Shown one piece after another: positions 11,911 through 20,265 of a DNA stretch of 64,000 bases. The stretch is from contig NZ_AP023176.1 of NCBI RefSeq assembly GCF_013426895.1, positions 2,278,402 through 2,342,401 on the forward strand, in the 5' to 3' direction. This DNA comes from Paraburkholderia largidicola (GTDB lineage Bacteria; Pseudomonadota; Gammaproteobacteria; Burkholderiales; Burkholderiaceae). Each line of letters opens with the position of its first letter. Position 1 is the stretch's first letter. The position numbers were made by a program, and so were the translations under genes. The notes below the pieces were generated by a model. That model did no database searches and had not been told where the DNA came from. It was given only the letters and a program-made list of their open reading frames with translations.

Positions 11911-12774
11911 ATGAGCAAGGCAATCGATCAGTGGGCCGCCATTACGGAGCGCGCCACCTCGGACCAGGAGCGGGCCAGCGCGGCATCGGAGCAGGCGCAA
12001 CGTCGCGTGCGCGCGGTCGTGTGGCATCTCGCGCCGTGGCTGCTGCCTGCCGTGTTGTTCACGCTATGGAGCATCGGTTGCGCGCGGGGCTGGATTGCGC
12101 CGCAAATTCTTCCGCCGCCGCAACAGGTCTTCGACACACTGTACGACCTTGCGATCAGCGGCGACCTGGCGCGCAACACACTGGTCAGCCTGCAACGCGT
12201 GCTGGTCGGCTTCGGCGTCGGCGCGCTCGCGGGCTTCCTGATCGGTGCTGCGTTGGGTTTGTCGCGCACCGTCGAAGCCTACTTGCTGCCCGCCTTCAAT
12301 GCGCTCGTGCAGATTCCCGTCTTGGGCTGGTTGCCGTTTCTGCTGTTGCTGGTCGGCGTCGGTGAACCGCTCAAGTACATCCTGATCGCGCATGCCGCGC
12401 TCGTGCCCGTCACGTTGAGCACGATGCAAGGCGTGCGCAACACGCCCGCCACGCTCGATGAAGTCGCGCGCGTGTTCGGCTACAACCGCTTGCAGCGCGT
12501 CGTGTACATCGTGCTGCCCGCCGCCGTGCCGACGCTCGCCACGGGCGTGCGTCTCGCGTTCACGAAGGCGTGGCTCGCGCTCGTCGTGGTGGAACTGGTC
12601 GCGTCGTCAGAAGGGCTCGGCTATCTGATCGTGTACGGCCGGCAGCTCTTTCAGCTCGACCTCGTGATGGCTTCCGTCGTGATCGTCGGCGCAATCGGCT
12701 TTGCGATCAACCGCGCACTCGATGCGCTCGAAGCCCGTCTGCGGCGCGGACAACCGTCGGCATTCCGCGAGTGA
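11911..12774 (+). CDS. ABC transporter permease, SsuC/TauC family (first copy)
   Basis: A 287-residue inner-membrane protein with about six transmembrane segments after a hydrophilic N-terminus of about 35 residues. The BPD_transp_1 domain has the EAA-type coupling loop around FGYNRLQRVVYIVLPAAVPT, which docks on the ATPase. The ATG has GGAG seven bases upstream and starts 11 bases after the binding-protein stop codon; the same frame runs open far upstream through that gene, but that is a shadow. A second permease gene follows, so the channel may be a heterodimer rather than the usual SsuC homodimer. Confidence 0.88.
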   Translation: MSKAIDQWAAITERATSDQERASAASEQAQRRVRAVVWHLAPWLLPAVLFTLWSIGCARGWIAPQILPPPQQVFDTLYDLAISGDLARNTLVSLQRVLVGFGVGALAGFLIGAALGLSRTVEAYLLPAFNALVQIPVLGWLPFLLLLVGVGEPLKYILIAHAALVPVTLSTMQGVRNTPATLDEVARVFGYNRLQRVVYIVLPAAVPTLATGVRLAFTKAWLALVVVELVASSEGLGYLIVYGRQLFQLDLVMASVVIVGAIGFAINRALDALEARLRRGQPSAFRE

Positions 12775-12798
12775 ATCATTCGATCGAGGACACAGGTC

Positions 12799-13692
12799 AT
12801 GCCATCCACACGTCCGCTTCCACGTCTCTTTTCGCCGCGCAAAGCCAGCGGACCGCCGCCTTGCAGTTGCGACGCACCCGTCAAGCCCGAGCGTCAGTCC
12901 GCACTCAAACAGCGTCTTTCCGCGTTCAACTGGCGCGGCCTCGTGCTGCCGCTCGCGGCGTTCGCGTTGTGGTGGCTCGTGTCGGCGTTGCATCTCGTCA
13001 AGAGCGGCCTGCTCGTCAGCCCTGCCGATGTTGCGCGCACCGCGTGGCAGCAGATTCAGAGCGGCGCGTTGCTGCGTGCGCTGTCGGCTTCGCTCGCGCG
13101 TGAAGCGAGCGGCTTCGTGATCGGCACGGCGGGCGGCCTGCTGCTCGGCGCAGCGCTCGGCTTCTCGCGCGTCGCCACGCGCCTGATCGGCCCGACGTTC
13201 GACACGTTCAAGCAGATCTCACTGTTTGCATGGATACCGCTGATCTCCGTGTGGTTTGGTCTCGGCGACATGGCGAAAGTCGTATTCCTGTCGCTGGCCG
13301 CGCTGCTGCCCGTCGCCGCGCATACCTGCGACGGCATCCACGCCGTGTCGCCGCGCTATGTCGAAGTCGCGCGCGCGTTTCGCTATTCGCGCCTGCAAAT
13401 GGCCCGCTTCGTAATCCTGCCCGCCGCGCTGCCGTCGATCTTCACGGGTATCTATCTCGCGCTGATCTACTCGTGGCTCGCGACGCTCGGCGCCGAATAC
13501 CTGCTCGTCGCGGGCAGCGGGATCGGCAACACCCTCATCGACGGCAGCGAGCAGTTCAGGATGGATCTGGTGCTGTTCGGCATCATCGTCGTGGGCGTGA
13601 CGGGCTGGGTGCTCAACGCGCTCGCACGCGGCGTCGAACGGCGTGTGCTCGCGCGGCGCACCGGCGTGTCGCGCGAACGCGCCGCTCCATGA
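12799..13692 (+). CDS. ABC transporter permease, SsuC/TauC family (second copy)
   Basis: A 297-residue inner-membrane permease with a hydrophilic N-terminus of about 45 residues that contains a Cys pair (PPCSCDAP), then a BPD_transp_1 domain with five to six membrane spans. The coupling loop is ARAFRYSRLQMARFVILPAALPS. It lies 24 bases after the first permease gene, and its stop codon overlaps an ATG of the ATPase frame. Paired permeases are common in NitT/TauT-type importers of Burkholderiaceae with extended substrate ranges. Confidence 0.87.
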   Translation: MPSTRPLPRLFSPRKASGPPPCSCDAPVKPERQSALKQRLSAFNWRGLVLPLAAFALWWLVSALHLVKSGLLVSPADVARTAWQQIQSGALLRALSASLAREASGFVIGTAGGLLLGAALGFSRVATRLIGPTFDTFKQISLFAWIPLISVWFGLGDMAKVVFLSLAALLPVAAHTCDGIHAVSPRYVEVARAFRYSRLQMARFVILPAALPSIFTGIYLALIYSWLATLGAEYLLVAGSGIGNTLIDGSEQFRMDLVLFGIIVVGVTGWVLNALARGVERRVLARRTGVSRERAAP

Positions 13693-13715
13693 CATCGACA
13701 TCGAGGAAACCGCAC

Positions 13716-14576
13716 ATGACGACGACCACCGTCTCCGAAGGCATCCGCATCCGCAACGTCAGCAAACGCTATGCGCAGCAGGACGAAGCGAACGGCACCT
13801 TGCTCGTGCTCGACGATATCTCGCTCGATATCGCGCAGGGCGAATTCGTCAGCGTGCTCGGCGCGAGCGGTTGCGGCAAGTCGACGCTGCTGAGGCTCGT
13901 CGCGGGACTCGACAGCGACTATCGCGGCGAGATCCGTGTCGACGGCGAGCGCGTGCGCGACACGTCGCTCGAACGCGGCATCGTGTTTCAGGATCACCGG
14001 CTGTTTCCGTGGCTCACGGCTTCGCAGAACATTCTTGCCGCGTTGCGCAACGCGCCGCTTTCGACGCAGCAAAAGCGCGAAGCGGTTGCCGAGCACGTTG
14101 CGCTCGTCGGTTTGGAAGGCTTCGAGCACGCGTATCCGCATCAGTTGTCCGGCGGCATGGCGCAGCGCGTCGCGATTGCCCGAGGACTCGTGAACCGGCC
14201 GCGCGTGCTGTTGCTCGACGAACCGTTCGGCGCACTCGATGCGCTGACGCGCGGCCGTCTGCAAAACGAATTGCAGCGCATCTGGCAGCACGAACGGATC
14301 ACGATGATTCTCGTCACGCACGACGTCGACGAAGCGATCTATCTGGGCGACCGCGTGGTGACGATGGCGCCGCGCCCAGGCCGCGTAAAGCGTATCGCGC
14401 ATGTCGATCTGCCGCGCCCGCGCGAGCGCAGCGATGCCCGCTTCGTACGGCTGCGCGAGCAGATCCTCGCCGATTTCAGCGACCAGCCCGCGCCCGCGGA
14501 TCACACCACGCCTGGCAGCGGTCTGCGTGCCAACGCGCACGAGCCACGCATCACCGAATGGCGCCTGGCGTGGTGA
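13716..14576 (+). CDS. ABC transporter ATP-binding protein, SsuB/TauB family
   Basis: A 286-residue ATPase that energises the neighbouring permeases. Walker A is GASGCGKST (residues 49-57), the Q loop is FQDHRLFPWLTA, the signature is LSGGMAQRVAIARGL and Walker B is VLLLDEPFGALDA, followed by the H-loop VTHDVDEAIYLGD. A C-terminal tail of about 50 residues is not part of the ATPase core. I chose the ATG with GAGGAAA nine bases upstream; an earlier in-frame ATG overlaps the permease stop codon and adds nine residues. It is the only ABC ATPase gene in the window, which matters because the convergent amino-acid-type importer has none. Confidence 0.92.
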   Translation: MTTTTVSEGIRIRNVSKRYAQQDEANGTLLVLDDISLDIAQGEFVSVLGASGCGKSTLLRLVAGLDSDYRGEIRVDGERVRDTSLERGIVFQDHRLFPWLTASQNILAALRNAPLSTQQKREAVAEHVALVGLEGFEHAYPHQLSGGMAQRVAIARGLVNRPRVLLLDEPFGALDALTRGRLQNELQRIWQHERITMILVTHDVDEAIYLGDRVVTMAPRPGRVKRIAHVDLPRPRERSDARFVRLREQILADFSDQPAPADHTTPGSGLRANAHEPRITEWRLAW

Positions 14577-14613
14577 AGCCCGAGTTCTTTCGACGTCGAT
14601 CAAGGAAACTACA

Positions 14614-15990
14614 GTGAGCGAAGCACGACACCACCCAAGACAGATCAGCCTCGGCGCCTTCCTGATGGAAACGGGACATCACATCGCCGCATGGCGTCAC
14701 CCCGACACGCACGCGACGGGCGGCCTCGACTTCGCGCACTACGCGCAGCTCGCGCAGATCGCCGAGCGCGCCAAGTTCGACGCAATCTTCTTCGCCGACA
14801 GCGTCAGCGTGCGCGACACGCATTTGCCTTCGCTGTCGCGCACGGCACGCGCCGATCACTTCGAGCCGTTGACGTTGCTGTCCGCGCTGTCCGTCGTGAC
14901 TTCGCATATCGGCCTCGTCGCCACGGTTTCCACGACGTTCAACGAACCGTACAACGTCGCGCGCAAGTTTGCGTCGCTCGATCATCTGAGCGGTGGCCGC
15001 TCTGGCTGGAATCTCGTCACGTCGAGCACGGAAACGGAGGCGCACAATTTCGGCTTCGACAGGCATCCCGATCACGCGCTGCGCTACGAGCGCGCGAAAG
15101 AATTCCACGACGTGGTGACGGGCCTGTGGGATAGCTGGGACGACGACGCGTTTCTGCGCGACAAGGCGAGCGGCGTCTACTTCGATCCCGACAAGGTGCA
15201 CGTGCTCGATTATCGCGGCAAGCATTTCAAGGTGCGCGGGCCGTTGAATGTCGCGCGCTCGCCGCAAGGGCGCCCCGTCGTGATTCAGGCGGGCGCCTCC
15301 GATGCGGGCAAGGACCTCGCGGCGCAAACGGCCGAAGTGATCTTCGTCGCGCATCAGACGCTCGACGAAGCGAAGCATTTCTATCGCGACGTGAAAAGCC
15401 GGCTTGCGCGCTATGGACGCCGGCCTGAGCATCTGAAGATCATGCCCGGCATTTTCCCCGTGATAGGCAGGACGCAGCAGGAAGCGCAAGACAAGTTCGA
15501 CGCGTTGCAGAACCTGATTCATCCGACGGTCGGATTGCAGTTGCTGTCGAACATGTCGGGTGGCGTCGATCTGTCGAAGTACGACGTCGACGGGCCTGTG
15601 CCTGAATTGCCGGAAACCAATGGCGGCAAGAGCCGTCAGCGACTGCTGCTCGACCTCGCGCGCCGCGACAACCTGACGATACGCCAGCTATATCTGCGCA
15701 TCGCGGGCGCGCGCGGGCATCAGCAGGTGATCGGCACGCCGCAAAGCATCGCGGACCAGTTGCAGCAATGGTTCGAAGAGGAAGGCGCCGACGGCTTCAA
15801 CATCATGTCGCCGTGGCTGCCGGGCGGGCTGAGCGAGTTCGCCGAACTGGTGGTGCCGGAGTTGCAGCGCCGCGGACTGTTTCGCACCGAATACGCGGGC
15901 CGCACGCTGCGCGATCATCTGGGACTGCCGCGCCCGGAGAATCAGTTCTCCACGCAGGCACAATCCGCGCAGGTTGCGCAGACGGCCTGA
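14614..15990 (+). CDS. Flavin-dependent monooxygenase, NtaA/SnaA/DszA family (LLM class)
   Basis: A 458-residue bacterial-luciferase-like monooxygenase that uses reduced FMN and O2. The family includes nitrilotriacetate, EDTA and dibenzothiophene-sulfone monooxygenases, and paralogues attack sulfonates and sulfones with release of sulfite. Typical blocks are ISLGAFLMETGHHIAAWRHP, the FNEPYNVARKFASLDHLS-GGRSGWNLVTSS region and the C-terminal MSPWLPGGLSEFAELVVPEL. The start is a GTG with AAGGAAA just upstream. The enzyme needs a separate flavin reductase, and none is encoded here. As the last gene after a sulfonate-type importer, it probably oxidatively cleaves the imported compound. Confidence 0.9.
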   Translation: MSEARHHPRQISLGAFLMETGHHIAAWRHPDTHATGGLDFAHYAQLAQIAERAKFDAIFFADSVSVRDTHLPSLSRTARADHFEPLTLLSALSVVTSHIGLVATVSTTFNEPYNVARKFASLDHLSGGRSGWNLVTSSTETEAHNFGFDRHPDHALRYERAKEFHDVVTGLWDSWDDDAFLRDKASGVYFDPDKVHVLDYRGKHFKVRGPLNVARSPQGRPVVIQAGASDAGKDLAAQTAEVIFVAHQTLDEAKHFYRDVKSRLARYGRRPEHLKIMPGIFPVIGRTQQEAQDKFDALQNLIHPTVGLQLLSNMSGGVDLSKYDVDGPVPELPETNGGKSRQRLLLDLARRDNLTIRQLYLRIAGARGHQQVIGTPQSIADQLQQWFEEEGADGFNIMSPWLPGGLSEFAELVVPELQRRGLFRTEYAGRTLRDHLGLPRPENQFSTQAQSAQVAQTA

Positions 15991-16005
15991 CCGGTTGATC
16001 CACTC

Positions 16006-16041
16006 GCGACGGGGCGAAGCGGCTACAGACGCCCCGGTCGC
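16006..16041. terminator. Hairpin between convergent operons
   Basis: GCGACGGGGCG and CGCCCCGGTCGC form a long GC-rich stem with a one-base bulge, at the point where the monooxygenase operon meets the cytochrome gene coming from the other strand. It overlaps the last codons of the cytochrome gene and has no T tract, so termination is only suggested. Confidence 0.35.
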
Positions 16042-16580
16042 GGATCAGCCACGAAGCCATCGCGATTGGGCATGCGAACCGACGCCAGCGAATGCGCATC
16101 GAGACGCGCGTCGTCGGGCACGATGCCGTTCTGGTTCAGAATCCACGCGCTCACCGCATAGACCTCATCGGCGCTGAGCGATTGCGGCGCGTTGTACGGC
16201 ATCGCACGGCGGATGTAGTCGAAGAGCGTCGTCGCGTACGGCCAGTAGCTGCCTACGGTGCGCTTCGGATTCGCAGACGCAAGCGTGCCGCGTCCGCCAA
16301 TCAGTTGATCGCCGATCAGCCCTTCTCCCTTCGCGCCGTGGCACGCGGCGCATTTGGCCGCGAAGACCTTGCCGCCCATCGCGACGTCGCCGCTGCCGGC
16401 GGGCAATCCGTGGCCATCGGGCGCGACGTCGATGTTCCATGCGGCGATGTCGGCATCGCTGACGGGCGTGCCGATCGCATCGGCGGATTTGCGCAGATCG
16501 GCATGCAACGCGGTCAACGAAGTCGAGCACGCAGCAAGCGACACGCAAAGCAAAGACGCCCGAAAAATGGACTTAAGCAT
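16023..16580 (-). CDS. Lipoprotein c-type cytochrome, partner of the sulfite dehydrogenase
   Basis: A 185-residue exported cytochrome. The N-terminus has a lipobox (VSLAAC, Cys18), so it is probably anchored to a membrane facing the periplasm. One haem-c site is present, CAACH at residues 77-81, with a likely distal Met in RRAMPYNAPQ. It overlaps the upstream sulfite dehydrogenase gene by eight bases, which implies coupled translation and a shared role: accepting electrons from sulfite and passing them to the respiratory chain. It corresponds in role to SorB or the cytochrome part of SoxD, but is shorter than SoxD. Confidence 0.88.
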   Translation of the reverse strand: MLKSIFRASLLCVSLAACSTSLTALHADLRKSADAIGTPVSDADIAAWNIDVAPDGHGLPAGSGDVAMGGKVFAAKCAACHGAKGEGLIGDQLIGGRGTLASANPKRTVGSYWPYATTLFDYIRRAMPYNAPQSLSADEVYAVSAWILNQNGIVPDDARLDAHSLASVRMPNRDGFVADPRPGRL

Positions 16581-17835
16581 TTTTCACGCTTCCATCGGCG
16601 CCGATGCGCCACTGGTGAATGCCGTTGTAGTGATAGGTCGAGTTCAGTCCGCGCGCCTGCACGAGTGCCTCGCGCGTCGGCTGCACATAACCGGTCGAAT
16701 CCGTGGCGCGCGACAGAATCGCTGCTGGTTCGCCGTTCCAGACCCAGCCCGACTGAAAGCGCGTCAATGCGCGATCGCGCGGCGTGTCGTCGAGCGTCGC
16801 GTCCTGCCAGGTCTTTCCGCCATCCGTCGAGACTTCGACCCGGCGAATCGCGCCGCGCCCCGACCACGCGATACCGACAATCGGATAAAAGCCGTGCACC
16901 GTCAGCTTTTGCCCCGACGACGGCCGCGTAATCACCGACTTCGCGTCCATCTCGAACACGAACTGCCGCGCGCTTCCATCCGGCAGCAGCCCCGTGTATT
17001 TCGATGTTTCCTCGCGCGTTTCCAGCGGCGCATCGACGATCTTCAGACGCCGCAGCCACTTCACGTTCGTATTGCCTTCGAAGCCCGGCACGAGCAGCCG
17101 CAACGGATAACCGTTCTCGGGCCGCAGACGTTCGCCGTTTTGCGCATAGACGACGAGCGCGCGGTCGAGAATGCGGTCGAGCGGCAGGCTGCGCGTCATC
17201 GCGGCGGCATCCGCGCCTTCAGCGAGCAGCCATTTCGGCGCACGTCCGTCCGTCGCTGCCGCAAGTCCGCCCGTCGCTTCGAGCAAGGTCGACAGACGCA
17301 CGCCCGTCCATTCGCAACAGGACAGCAGCCCGTGCGTGATCTGCACAGGCAGGCCGCTCGGGCCTTTCCATTCGCTCCCCGTGTTGCCCGAGCATTCCAG
17401 GAAATGAATCCGCGACTCCGACGGCAGACGCAGCAGATCGTCCATCGTGAAGAGCTTCGGCTCGCGCACGAAGCCATGCACGACGAGCCGGTGTGCGTCG
17501 GGATCGATATCCGGCACGCCGGAATGATGACGCTCGTACACGAGCCCGTTCGGCGTGATCGTGCCGTGCAGGTCCGCGAGCGGCGTGAGCGACGAGGCCG
17601 CGCCCGGCATCGGCCAGGCGCGCGCCGCGCGGCGCACCACGTTCGCCTCGCGCGGCGACGGTTGGCCGTATGGATGGTCGAGAATCGGCGCGCCAGGCGT
17701 TTGCGTCCACGGATCGACGTTCAGCGGGCGCAGCAGCGTTGCGGCCTTCACGCCGGGCGCGGCCAGCGCGGACAGCGCCAGCCCGCCGAGCATCCGGCGA
17801 CGGGTTCTGGATTCAGGAATCGGCGGATTGGACAT
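16573..17835 (-). CDS. soxC: Molybdopterin sulfite dehydrogenase, SoxC-like
   Basis: A 420-residue periplasmic sulfite-oxidase-family enzyme. The N-terminus has a twin-arginine signal (SRTRRRMLGGLALSALA). The Mo-cofactor domain carries the molybdenum-ligand Cys148 in HFLECSGNTGSEW and other conserved blocks such as GLLSCCEWTGVRL and VPGFEGNTNVKWLRRLK. The C-terminal dimerisation domain has EVSTDGGKTWQDA. It oxidises sulfite to sulfate. The start overlaps the upstream permease gene by 23 bases; longer starts are possible. No other sox genes are near, so the likely task is detoxifying sulfite released from organosulfur compounds, not lithotrophy. Confidence 0.9.
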   Translation of the reverse strand: MSNPPIPESRTRRRMLGGLALSALAAPGVKAATLLRPLNVDPWTQTPGAPILDHPYGQPSPREANVVRRAARAWPMPGAASSLTPLADLHGTITPNGLVYERHHSGVPDIDPDAHRLVVHGFVREPKLFTMDDLLRLPSESRIHFLECSGNTGSEWKGPSGLPVQITHGLLSCCEWTGVRLSTLLEATGGLAAATDGRAPKWLLAEGADAAAMTRSLPLDRILDRALVVYAQNGERLRPENGYPLRLLVPGFEGNTNVKWLRRLKIVDAPLETREETSKYTGLLPDGSARQFVFEMDAKSVITRPSSGQKLTVHGFYPIVGIAWSGRGAIRRVEVSTDGGKTWQDATLDDTPRDRALTRFQSGWVWNGEPAAILSRATDSTGYVQPTREALVQARGLNSTYHYNGIHQWRIGADGSVKNA

Positions 17836-18553
17836 GAGGGAACCGGGTGATGTGGGGCTGTGCATCGGGCTTGTTGCGACGCTGTGCGCCACCCAGCAGG
17901 CGCGTCGCGAAGAATTGCAGCGCCGAACACAGCAGCAGATAAACCAGACCGACGAACAGGAAGATCTGCACGGGATAGACCATCAGCCGGTTATTGATCT
18001 GGTTGGCGAGAAACGTGAACTCGGGCACGCCGACGATATACGCCAGCGACGTGTCCTTGATCAGCGACACCCACTGGTTCACGAACGACGGCGTCATGAT
18101 GCGAACGGCCTGCGGCAACAGCACATAGCGCAACGCCTGCCAGCGCGTGAGACCTAGCGACAACGCCGCCTGCTCCTGCCCCGCGCGCACGGCGGCAATG
18201 CCCGCCTGCACCGAATGCGACAGATACGCGCCGCCGATCAGCGCCAGCGCGCAAACAACGGTTGCGAGTCCCGGCACGTCGATGTGCAGCAGCATCGGCA
18301 TCAGGAAGAACGTCCAGAAGATCAGCATCAGGACGGGAATCGCGCGGAAAAAGCCGACGACGGCCGTGAGCACCAGATGCGCCGCGCCACGCGTCATCGA
18401 CAGTGCAACGCCGCCCGCGAATCCGATCAAAGCTGATAACAGCGCCGACACAATCGACATCACCAGCGTCAACGCCGCCCCGCCGAGCGGGCCATTCGGG
18501 AACGTGCCGAGCAGCAGATAACGCAACGTCGGCAACCAGTCGATTGCGCTCAT
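17813..18553 (-). CDS. Polar amino acid ABC transporter permease (HisMQ/GltK type)
   Basis: A 246-residue inner-membrane permease with about five spans and the coupling motif LGLTRWQALRYVLLPQAVRIMTP typical of polar amino acid importers (glutamate/aspartate, cystine, histidine). Its ATG overlaps the previous permease stop codon as ATGA, so the two are translationally coupled and probably form a heterodimer. The 3' end overlaps the sulfite dehydrogenase gene. No ATPase gene follows, although polar amino acid systems nearly always carry one. Confidence 0.88.
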   Translation of the reverse strand: MSAIDWLPTLRYLLLGTFPNGPLGGAALTLVMSIVSALLSALIGFAGGVALSMTRGAAHLVLTAVVGFFRAIPVLMLIFWTFFLMPMLLHIDVPGLATVVCALALIGGAYLSHSVQAGIAAVRAGQEQAALSLGLTRWQALRYVLLPQAVRIMTPSFVNQWVSLIKDTSLAYIVGVPEFTFLANQINNRLMVYPVQIFLFVGLVYLLLCSALQFFATRLLGGAQRRNKPDAQPHITRFPHVQSADS

Positions 18554-19281
18554 GCGTTGCCTCGCTGCCACGCGTGTGCGCTACGGCGCTTCCAGAGAAT
18601 CAGCCCGACTTCGATCGCCGCGATGGTCGCGATATAGAGGACAGTCGCCGCGCCGAATGCCTGGAAGGTCTTGAACGTTTCCGTATCGACCTGCCGCGAC
18701 GTGTATGACAGTTCCGCGAGACCGATCGCCATCGTCAGCGACGAGTTCTTCACGATGTTCATGTATTGCCCCGCAAGCGGCGGCGTTGCAATGCGGATCG
18801 CCTGCGGCAGGATCACGTAGCGAAACGTGCCGAACGGCGCGAGTCCCAACGCGGCGGCGGCCAGATACTGGCCGTCCTTGACGCCGCGCATTCCCGCGCG
18901 AAATTCTTCACCGACGAAGGTCGTCGCGTAACACGTCAAGCCGATCCAGCCTGCCACGAACTCGAACGGCGGCCATGCAAGGGTGAACGTCGACAAGGAA
19001 AGCGTATGCGGCGTGTTGAGCCATTCCATCCAGCTTTGCGGCAGCAGGGTCGCCGCGCCGAAGTACCAGAACAGCAGTTGCACGAGCAACGGCGAGTTGC
19101 GAAAAACGAGCACATACAGCGCAGCAATGCGCGTAACGAAGCCGTTACGCGCATTGCGCGCCATTGCAAGCGCGAAGCCCAGCAGCGTCGCCGACACGAT
19201 CACGCATGCCGACAACAGCAAGGTCATCTCGAAGCCGTGCGCGAGCCACCCGACGTACTTCGGTTCCAGCCAGCCGTTCAT
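18550..19281 (-). CDS. Polar amino acid ABC transporter permease (GltJ type)
   Basis: A 243-residue permease with an N-terminal membrane span near residues 15-40 and the coupling loop LGLAPFGTFRYVILPQAIRIATP, followed by NIVKNSSLTMAIGLAEL, characteristic of GltJ/HisQ-like subunits. The chosen ATG (MNGWLEPKYV) lies seven bases after the binding-protein gene. Upstream in-frame codons belong to the overlapping binding-protein sequence and are not convincing. Confidence 0.88.
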   Translation of the reverse strand: MNGWLEPKYVGWLAHGFEMTLLLSACVIVSATLLGFALAMARNARNGFVTRIAALYVLVFRNSPLLVQLLFWYFGAATLLPQSWMEWLNTPHTLSLSTFTLAWPPFEFVAGWIGLTCYATTFVGEEFRAGMRGVKDGQYLAAAALGLAPFGTFRYVILPQAIRIATPPLAGQYMNIVKNSSLTMAIGLAELSYTSRQVDTETFKTFQAFGAATVLYIATIAAIEVGLILWKRRSAHAWQRGNA

Positions 19282-19288
19282 ACGTCGT

Positions 19289-20107
19289 TCAGCTCTTTTG
19301 CGGATCGCCGATCTTGAACAGACGCGGCAGCGGCGCGCGGCTGGACGGACCGAACCATTGGTCGTAGATCTTGCCCGCCGTGCCGTTCGCTTCGAGTCCC
19401 TTGAGCGTGTCATCGACCACGTTCAACAGACGCGTCTCGCCTTTCGGCACGCCCACGCCTTCATAGTCGTTGGAAATGGTGAACGGCGAAATTTCGTAGT
19501 TCGCCTTGTCCGGCACGTTCGCCAGCAGCGCGACGAGTTTCGGTCCGTCCTGCGTGATCGCCTGCACGTTGCCCGTACGCAGCGCGGCGAATGCGAACGG
19601 CGTGTCGTCATACGCGACGATGGTCGCGCCCGGGAATTGCGCACGCACCTGCTGCTCGTTCGTCGTGCCTTTATCCGCGCCGACGCGCAGGCTGTTCAAT
19701 TGCTGCGGCGTTTTGAGCACGCCCTTCTTTGCGATGAATTGCGTGCCCGACGCGAAATACGGCGTGCTGAAATCGACTTCCTTCTTGCGCTCGTCGGTGA
19801 TCGTGAAGTTCGCGAACACCAGATCGACCTTGCCCGACTTCAGGAAGGCAATGCGATTAGCGGGATTGGTCGGCTGGATTTCGAGCTTCACGCCGAGTTT
19901 GTCCGCGACGGCGCGCGCGTAATCGACATCGAGCCCGGCAATCTGATTGTTCTTCGGATCGACGAAGCCGAACGGCGGATTGCTGTCGAAGGTCGCGACG
20001 CGCAGCACGCCCGCCTTCTTGATGTCGTCGAGACGGTCGGCGTGCGCCGCGCTGGAGACGGCGAGCATCAACCCCATGATGACAGCGCCAGCGAATCGGA
20101 TTTTCAT
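19289..20107 (-). CDS. Polar amino acid ABC transporter substrate-binding protein
   Basis: A 272-residue periplasmic protein of SBP family 3. A Sec signal peptide ends near SSAAHA-DR (about residue 24). The mature part contains RVATFDSNPPFGFVDP, the signature region AGLDVDYARAVADKLGV, and VDLVFANFTITDERKKEVDFS. Closest in style are GltI and related glutamate, aspartate or cystine binding proteins. It is the first gene of the operon ending in sulfite dehydrogenase and cytochrome, which raises the possibility of a sulfur-containing amino acid ligand (inference). The ATG is preceded by AGAAGGTC. Confidence 0.9.
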   Translation of the reverse strand: MKIRFAGAVIMGLMLAVSSAAHADRLDDIKKAGVLRVATFDSNPPFGFVDPKNNQIAGLDVDYARAVADKLGVKLEIQPTNPANRIAFLKSGKVDLVFANFTITDERKKEVDFSTPYFASGTQFIAKKGVLKTPQQLNSLRVGADKGTTNEQQVRAQFPGATIVAYDDTPFAFAALRTGNVQAITQDGPKLVALLANVPDKANYEISPFTISNDYEGVGVPKGETRLLNVVDDTLKGLEANGTAGKIYDQWFGPSSRAPLPRLFKIGDPQKS

Positions 20108-20244
20108 AGCAAGACCTTCTGATAGTTATGCGTGTAGCGGCGTACAACGGCTCATCGCCCGTATCGATGATGAGCCGCGACTTTAGCAACGCCCGTGCGC
20201 GTGACGAACCAATAAATCGTCACGAGCAAAGCGGTACACGTCAT

Positions 20245-20264
20245 ATGCGCCGAGTCCGGCGCAT
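20245..20264 (-). terminator. Hairpin at the end of the MdtABC-like efflux operon
   Basis: ATGCGCCG and CGGCGCAT form a perfect 8-base stem with a four-base loop directly after the stop codon of the outer-membrane factor gene. No T tract follows on the minus strand. The 158-base gap also holds CGTGACG/CGTCACG arms (20200-20224). Confidence 0.4.
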
Positions 20265-20265
20265 T

